The translations under genes and the position numbers were made by a program. Shown here piece after piece: positions 59,960-64,000 of a DNA stretch of 64,000 nucleotides. The stretch is from positions 39,804 to 103,803 of the forward strand of contig JBOGKE010000034.1 of assembly GCA_050745265.1 (NCBI GenBank), read 5' to 3'. The notes beneath the pieces are model-generated. The model did not search any database. It saw only the letters and a list, made by a program, of their open reading frames with translations, and was not told the origin of the DNA. Every line of letters begins with the position of its first letter. Position 1 is the first letter of the stretch. The DNA is from RH2-MAG17b sp050745265. GTDB taxonomy: Bacteria > Acidobacteriota > Terriglobia > UBA7540.

Positions 59960-61726
59960 TCAACCATTAAGCCCGAGCGATTGCACCGCGGGCCACGGCG
60001 GGTCTTCGTACTCAAAGCTAAAACCTCGGGCGAGCGCGCGATTCCGCCTCGCGATCAGACGCTGCAAGACCGCAATGTCAGCCGCTACTGCGATGATCCA
60101 AGCTGCCGGATGGTGAAGCATCCAACGTTCGAGCGAGGCCGCCGAGTAAGCGTAGAGTGTGAACGCTAGCCAGTAGACCACGCCCAGCGCCGGAAGGTTG
60201 GCCTTCCCCGGCAGATGAGAGCACGTGAAGGGTATCTTGTGGAAGGCGTACAGCAGAATCTCCATCAGGATCAGCGACAGTAGGACGCCGAAGAGCACTG
60301 TGAGCAGCGCTACAGGAACGCCCCAGAGCAGCGCATCAGGCACGAACGTCACGGCAAACACGGGAGCCACCGCGACGGCGATCATCGCCTTCCTCACGCC
60401 GGCCAGGTACTTTCGGCCGTCGCCTTCGTCTGTAATCTGGAAAATCCAGTTCCCTTTCAGTTCCGCAGGATAGCCGAAGACGATTCGCATTCCCGAGAGC
60501 GTGAAAAATGAAACCACGAGAGGGACCGAAAGCAGCGCCTCGCCCGGTCGGTCGAAGGCCGCCCACAAGTTGCCGTGCGTCGAACGAACTGCCATTTCGA
60601 AGATTCCGATGAGAACTAATCCCAGCCCTACCGATACATACGCGACGAAATAGAGCCTGTGTTTGGCGCTTCGAGACAGGGTCTTCAGCACAAAATAGAA
60701 CGTCGCTCGCTCGCGTCCCTCGCTCAGCGCGAGCCGGTCAATGATGCGGCCCGCCAGGACGCCGGCTCCGAACCGCCATTTCGCCTGAGTGCCGGGCGAC
60801 TCCAGCGCCATCTGCGACTGCCTCTTGTAGCAGAGCCAATAGGCAGCGATGGAGACAACGATCGAGAGCGCAAACGCGAGGATCGCAATCCGGGCGAGTG
60901 ACAACCAGAGGGCGCTGGGAGAGCCGAGCAGAACTCGGTACAGACCAAGAAACCACATGGGCGGAAGCGCGAAGAGCAGCCGAATCCTCGACGTCTCCCA
61001 TCGGGTAAGGAGTGCGGGGATCACGGGAAGGAGAAAAAACAAGCAGACGATGACCACGGTGGCGACGGCTTGGACATAGACCGACATTTTCCTGAATTGG
61101 CGGGCGGTCAACAGATTGATCAGAACGCCCTGCAGAGCGACGAAGAACAGAAATGTGAAAAGGCAGCCGGAAAACACCGCGACACCGTGCGCGACGATCA
61201 TCATTGCGAAATGCCCGAACGTGGCGTCAGGCCGCAGTCCCCACACCGCCATCAGCGGATAAAACACCACGGGAATTCCCGCGACCGCCACCACGAAGAG
61301 TCCGAGGAACATGAGAAGGGCGACGACCTTCGCGCCGAAGATCGTCCGCAGTTTGAGCGGCAGCGGGGTGAGGATGGCGTAATCCCGGGCATCAGGAAAC
61401 AGCGCGTCCCATTCCAATACCGCAACCAACCCGATCACGGCCATCGAGAAGAGGACGTAGCGGCATTGGTCGGCCGTGCTGACCGCGTCATAAAGCGCCT
61501 GCGTGAAGTGCCAGTAGATGTAGCTGTAAACAAAGAACGCGAACAAAGCGTAGGCAACCCCCGGAATCGGCAGCATCGCGAGAATGTGGGCGACGCCGAG
61601 GTGCGCGTCGGCATTCTTGGAGATGAGCTCGGTATCAAAAAAGCGCTTGAAGAAATGACGGGTGAGCTCGATGAAGCGCGTTTCATCGTCGCGCACAAAC
61701 CGGCGGAGCTTGGCGAAGCCGCGCAT
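59960..61726 (-). CDS. ABC transporter membrane subunit
   Basis: 588 residues with about twelve hydrophobic helices arranged in two halves, and a cytosolic N-terminus (RGFAKLRRFVRDDETRFIELTRHFF). It has no ATPase motif and is coupled to the ABC ATPase gene by a one-base TAATG overlap, so it is the permease. It does not match the common ABC-2 short form; a long ABC-2-like exporter is the best description. The C-terminus FSFEYEDPPWPAV matches a gene remnant 3.3 kb to the left. The substrate is unknown. Confidence 0.78.
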   Translation of the reverse strand: MRGFAKLRRFVRDDETRFIELTRHFFKRFFDTELISKNADAHLGVAHILAMLPIPGVAYALFAFFVYSYIYWHFTQALYDAVSTADQCRYVLFSMAVIGLVAVLEWDALFPDARDYAILTPLPLKLRTIFGAKVVALLMFLGLFVVAVAGIPVVFYPLMAVWGLRPDATFGHFAMMIVAHGVAVFSGCLFTFLFFVALQGVLINLLTARQFRKMSVYVQAVATVVIVCLFFLLPVIPALLTRWETSRIRLLFALPPMWFLGLYRVLLGSPSALWLSLARIAILAFALSIVVSIAAYWLCYKRQSQMALESPGTQAKWRFGAGVLAGRIIDRLALSEGRERATFYFVLKTLSRSAKHRLYFVAYVSVGLGLVLIGIFEMAVRSTHGNLWAAFDRPGEALLSVPLVVSFFTLSGMRIVFGYPAELKGNWIFQITDEGDGRKYLAGVRKAMIAVAVAPVFAVTFVPDALLWGVPVALLTVLFGVLLSLILMEILLYAFHKIPFTCSHLPGKANLPALGVVYWLAFTLYAYSAASLERWMLHHPAAWIIAVAADIAVLQRLIARRNRALARGFSFEYEDPPWPAVQSLGLNG

Positions 61727-62490
61727 TAACTCTTCATCACGTCCACAATCTCGCGCGCCGCGCGCTCCGTGTCCTCCTGCAGAACGAGCTGGCTGAAAAC
61801 GTCCTCGAGAGACGGAGAGTGCATCAACTCCCGCAATCGTTCCACGCTCTCATTCGCCACCACGCGGCCTTTGTGCAGAATGATGACTTTCGAGCAGACC
61901 TTCTCGACCACTTCGAGAACGTGCGAGCTATAGAGGATCACTTTCCCGTCTCGCGCCAGGGACTGCACGATGCTTTTGAAAATCAGCACCGAGGTCACGT
62001 CCAGGCCGGAAAGCGGCTCGTCAAAAATCAGAATCTCAGGATTGTGAAGGAGCGCGGCCGAGATGAGCACTTTTTGCTTCATCCCTTTGGAATAGGACGA
62101 GATCGGGGAATAGCGGTGCCGGTGCAGCGAAAAGAGATCGAGAAGGCGCTCCGCCTTGCGGTCGAGAACGCTTTGAGGGATCGAACGCAGCCGTCCAACC
62201 AGTTGCAGGTATTCGAGTCCGGTAAGGTAGGGATAAAGCCAAGGCTCCTCAGGAACATAACCGAGGCGCCGGCGGTAGGCGATCAGGTCTTGCCGAATGT
62301 CACGACCGTCGTAGAAGATGTAGCCGGACGAGGGATCGAGCAGGCCGGTGAGCATCTTCACGGTAGTGGTTTTGCCCGAGCCATTCGGTCCGAGATACCC
62401 GTAGACCTCTCCCCGCTCGATCGTCAGGTCAACCCGGTCCACCGCCGTGACCCGGTTGTACCGCCTGGTCAAATTTCTGAGCTCGAGCAC
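61726..62490 (-). CDS. ABC transporter ATP-binding protein
   Basis: 254-residue ATPase of the ABC-2 exporter type. Walker A GYLGPNGSGKTTTVKML at about 32-48, Q-loop VPEEPWLYPYLTG, signature SSYSKGMKQKVLISAALLHN (C-loop YSKGMKQ), Walker B EILIFDEPLSGLD, and the H-loop LYSSHVLEVVEKVC. The start is GTG 62490 with GAGG seven bases before. It forms an exporter with the downstream membrane protein. The padR unit is 138 bases upstream on the same strand and may read through into it. Confidence 0.93.
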   Translation of the reverse strand: MLELRNLTRRYNRVTAVDRVDLTIERGEVYGYLGPNGSGKTTTVKMLTGLLDPSSGYIFYDGRDIRQDLIAYRRRLGYVPEEPWLYPYLTGLEYLQLVGRLRSIPQSVLDRKAERLLDLFSLHRHRYSPISSYSKGMKQKVLISAALLHNPEILIFDEPLSGLDVTSVLIFKSIVQSLARDGKVILYSSHVLEVVEKVCSKVIILHKGRVVANESVERLRELMHSPSLEDVFSQLVLQEDTERAAREIVDVMKS

Positions 62491-62628
62491 GGGAAAACCT
62501 CAGGCGACGCTGTCAGAGTTCCAACGTCACTTTTAATTGGCGAAACGAGCTCCTCTTTGCGCTCCCCTTGCGACTTCGCGGCTTTGCGAGAGGCTGTTGA
62601 CTCTTTCACGGCGCCAATCGCCGCATGA

Positions 62629-63153
62629 CTACAGCTTGAGTATGGAGTCCGGTATCCGGTTGCTTCGCCCAATGACCCATGCGACTAATCCGCTCACTAG
62701 CGCCAGGCTTGCGGTAGCAAACACCGCGACGGCGAGAAGCCCCGCGCCGCCAGCTCCACTGGCCGCCGGGTTGACATGCTGAATGAGGTTCTCGAGAAAT
62801 TGCGCCAGCACGGCCCACGTGTAGCCCTGCATAAACAGGATTGCAATGATCCACGCAGGAACCGCGAACGCATCGGCTGAGCTTCGCACGAACCTGTCGA
62901 GCGCGTCCGCCTGCCGCAGCGCGTGGCCCCACTCGCCCGGCAAGGAGCGCACGAGGTCGGCGAAAGCCCACAGCCAGAAAGCGAAGCGCATTTCGACACC
63001 ACCGCCCAGGGCGGCCGCCGCGTAGCTTTCGCGGAAGACCTCGACCATCTCCGAACCAAAGAGCACCTGAAACCCAGGCGGGTAAAGACGCAATAGACGC
63101 CCGTAAAGGCGCTCCGGATTTGCATGCCGCGACTCACGATCCGTCATCATCAT
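62629..63153 (-). CDS. Small membrane protein linked to PadR
   Basis: 174 residues. The N-terminus RLYGRLLRLYPPGFQVLFGSEMVEVFRESY is the short cytosolic segment seen before membrane domains in acidobacterial PadR-linked permeases (the 'permease prefix' type), followed by three or four helices (FAFWLWAFADLVRSL, PAWIIAILFMQGYTWAVLAQ, GLLAVAVFATASLALVSGL). No catalytic motif. The start codons ATGATGATG at 63153-63145 follow GAGGAG, and the padR stop lies 6 bases upstream, so it is coupled to padR. Function unknown; it may be the target of PadR control. Confidence 0.75.
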   Translation of the reverse strand: MMMTDRESRHANPERLYGRLLRLYPPGFQVLFGSEMVEVFRESYAAAALGGGVEMRFAFWLWAFADLVRSLPGEWGHALRQADALDRFVRSSADAFAVPAWIIAILFMQGYTWAVLAQFLENLIQHVNPAASGAGGAGLLAVAVFATASLALVSGLVAWVIGRSNRIPDSILKL

Positions 63154-63159
63154 TACTCC

Positions 63160-63540
63160 TCAAGCCTGCTTCAGTTGGCGAACCGCTCGCGTCGAGCGTG
63201 CCAGCCGCGCGAGCTCTCCAAGTCTTCTTGCTTCCGCCGCCAGCGCGCGGCTGCCGCGGTCGGTGAGGCGGTAATAGCGCCGGCGGCTGTCATCCTTCTC
63301 CGGACGCTCTTGCGATTCCACGATCAGCCCGCCGTCGAGCATGCGGGCGATCGCGCCATAAAGCGTACCGGGGCCGAGCCGCACCGCGCCGCCGCTTCGC
63401 GCGGCGACTTCCTGCATGATCGCATACCCGTGCCGCTCGCCGTCGGCGAGCGCGACCAGAATGTAAAACACTGCCGGCGCGAGCGGCGATGCGACCTCCG
63501 GAGCAGCTTTGGTCTGTTGCGGCGGCTTGTTCCAGTCCAT
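63160..63540 (-). CDS. PadR-family transcriptional regulator
   Basis: 126 residues with the winged-helix pattern of PadR: FYILVALADGERHGYAIMQEV, VRLGPGTLYGAIARMLDGGLI, RRRYYRLTDRGSRALAAE and a short C-terminal dimer helix. PadR proteins repress genes for efflux or membrane functions and are often autoregulated. The start is the ATG at 63540, with GAGAGG upstream; the longer open frame continues through the promoter and is not used. The operator candidate at 63564-63584 sits between the -10 and the gene. Confidence 0.9.
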   Translation of the reverse strand: MDWNKPPQQTKAAPEVASPLAPAVFYILVALADGERHGYAIMQEVAARSGGAVRLGPGTLYGAIARMLDGGLIVESQERPEKDDSRRRYYRLTDRGSRALAAEARRLGELARLARSTRAVRQLKQA

Positions 63541-63563
63541 TAAAGCAGTGTCCTCTCTATCCT

Positions 63564-63584
63564 CGTCAGATATATCGGCTGACG
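63564..63584. promoter_or_regulatory. Candidate PadR operator
   Basis: CGTCAG-ATATATCGG-CTGACG is a perfect 6-bp inverted repeat with a 9-base AT-rich centre. It covers the expected mRNA start of padR, three bases downstream of the -10, which fits self-repression. Confidence 0.5.
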
Positions 63585-63586
63585 TA

Positions 63587-63615
63587 ATAGTATGGATTGT
63601 GCCGCTTCTTGTCAA
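63587..63615 (-). promoter_or_regulatory. Promoter of the padR unit
   Basis: On the minus strand a perfect TTGACA (63610-63615), a 17-base spacer and TACTAT (63587-63592). The predicted start is near 63580, with a leader of about 40 bases to the padR ATG. Confidence 0.75.
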
Positions 63616-63616
63616 G

Positions 63617-63825
63617 CGGCCGCCCGCTGCCTCAAGTAACACTGGCTGCAAAACTGGATTTAATTTTGGTGTGACAGGAGGTGCAGACGGTGGTTTAGGT
63701 GTTGGCATCCCTCCGTTGCAAGCTGCTGCTTCAGCGGGAGGTTCCGTAGGGTTAACGTTTGGTGGAGGATTCCCTGTTGGAGCTTATGCTTCGGCAAGTG
63801 GAGGTGCCGCCGCAGGACCTCAACG
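63617..63825 (+). pseudogene. Glycine-rich coding fragment cut by an IS3-family element
   Basis: An open frame translates to a Gly/Ala-rich stretch (TGFNFGVTGGADGGLGVG, then AAASAGGSVGLTFGGGFPVG) without any start of its own. Its codons end in A or T far more than neighbouring genes (GGT, GGA, GTT, GCT, TTA), so it looks foreign. The end is replaced at 63826 by the IS end, and the left edge meets the padR promoter. It looks like the tail of a secreted or RHS-type protein, but the parent cannot be named. Confidence 0.45.
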
Positions 63826-64000
63826 TGAAGTGCTCCCCAAAATTCGGACAGGGGGTTAAGGTATAAAATCGCTGCCTCCAGGAGGCGGCAGATGAGGCGA
63901 GGGCGAAGGCAGTACAGTGCGGAGTGGAAGGCGAAGGTTGCGCTGGAGGCGATGCGGGGCCAGCGTACGATGCAAGCGATTGCCTCGCATTACGAGGTCC
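63826..64000 (+). mobile_element. IS3-family insertion sequence, left end only
   Basis: The left terminal sequence begins TGAAGTGCTCCCCAAAATTC at 63826, as expected for IS3-group ends (5'-TG, CCCC block). A transposase OrfA begins 66 bases inside. The right end lies beyond the window. The insertion cuts the glycine-rich fragment. Confidence 0.75.
63892..64000 (+). CDS. IS3-family transposase OrfA, N-terminal part
   Basis: The first 36 residues, from MRRGRRQYSAEWKAKVALEA to ASHYEV, match the helix-turn-helix start of IS3-family OrfA (pattern R-x-Y-S-x-E-x-K-x2-V-A-L-E-A). CAGGAGG precedes the ATG at 63892. The gene runs off the window, and OrfB, usually made by a frameshift, is not visible. 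Confidence 0.85.
   Translation, partial: MRRGRRQYSAEWKAKVALEAMRGQRTMQAIASHYEV

Noticed and set aside
1..64000. CRISPR array, toxin-antitoxin pair or defence system
   Set aside because: No regularly spaced identical repeats, cas-like genes or known defence domains were seen on either strand.

Overview
The window looks like chromosomal DNA of a GC-rich, Gram-negative (diderm) bacterium, most likely an acidobacterium of the Solibacter/Bryobacter kind. This placement is inferred from gene content: Kdo-sugar genes (kdsD, kdsC) imply an outer membrane with LPS. A roughly 1,180-residue Oar-type TonB-dependent receptor with a carboxypeptidase-regulatory-like N-terminus, PEP-CTERM proteins, a CE15 esterase, a PadR/short membrane protein pair and a secreted 'NHP' repeat protein are all familiar from Acidobacteria. 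No rRNA, tRNA, CRISPR array or prophage was seen. No marker gene allows a firm species call.

Layout. 1-5.9 kb: end of a CE15 esterase, secA with a large insertion, a NUDIX hydrolase and inorganic pyrophosphatase. 6-10 kb (minus): a three-gene unit of glpD-like dehydrogenase, UbiA prenyltransferase and a fused VTE5-like/VTE6-like (DUF92) prenol kinase. 10-14 kb: an APC permease with a cytosolic tail and an MFS-like transporter. 14-16 kb (minus): kdsD-kdsC. 16-23.4 kb (plus): HpnP-like radical SAM protein, transhydrogenase sthA, a degenerate ROK protein, rpiB and a transaldolase-glucose-6-phosphate isomerase fusion, i.e. pentose phosphate, hexose phosphate and NADPH balance. 23.7-29.7 kb (minus): a four-gene phosphorelay ending in a multi-receiver GGDEF protein, behind a good promoter. 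29.8-38 kb: PIG-L deacetylase, trehalase, two secreted proteins and a parvulin. 38-41 kb: biotin carboxylase, biotin carrier and an orphan PASTA protein. 41-49 kb: tldD/tldE, ahcY, metK and a divergent sat-cysC fusion (sulfate activation beside the SAM cycle). 49-56.5 kb (minus): seven-haem cytochrome, TPR protein and Oar-like receptor. 56.8-60 kb: two secreted proteins. 60-63.6 kb (minus): an ABC exporter and a padR unit with a visible promoter and candidate operator. The window ends inside an IS3-family element that cuts into a foreign-looking glycine-rich reading frame.

Intergenic space is rich in inverted repeats of several families. They often lie between convergent genes (5.9, 14.0, 23.5 and 59.9 kb). 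One family occurs twice (14.0 and 52.8 kb). The most interesting proposals are the prenol-salvage/prenyl-transfer unit at 6-10 kb, the SecA insertion, the multi-receiver signalling cluster and the scattered inverted-repeat elements. All functions rest on reading motifs by eye; no database search was run.
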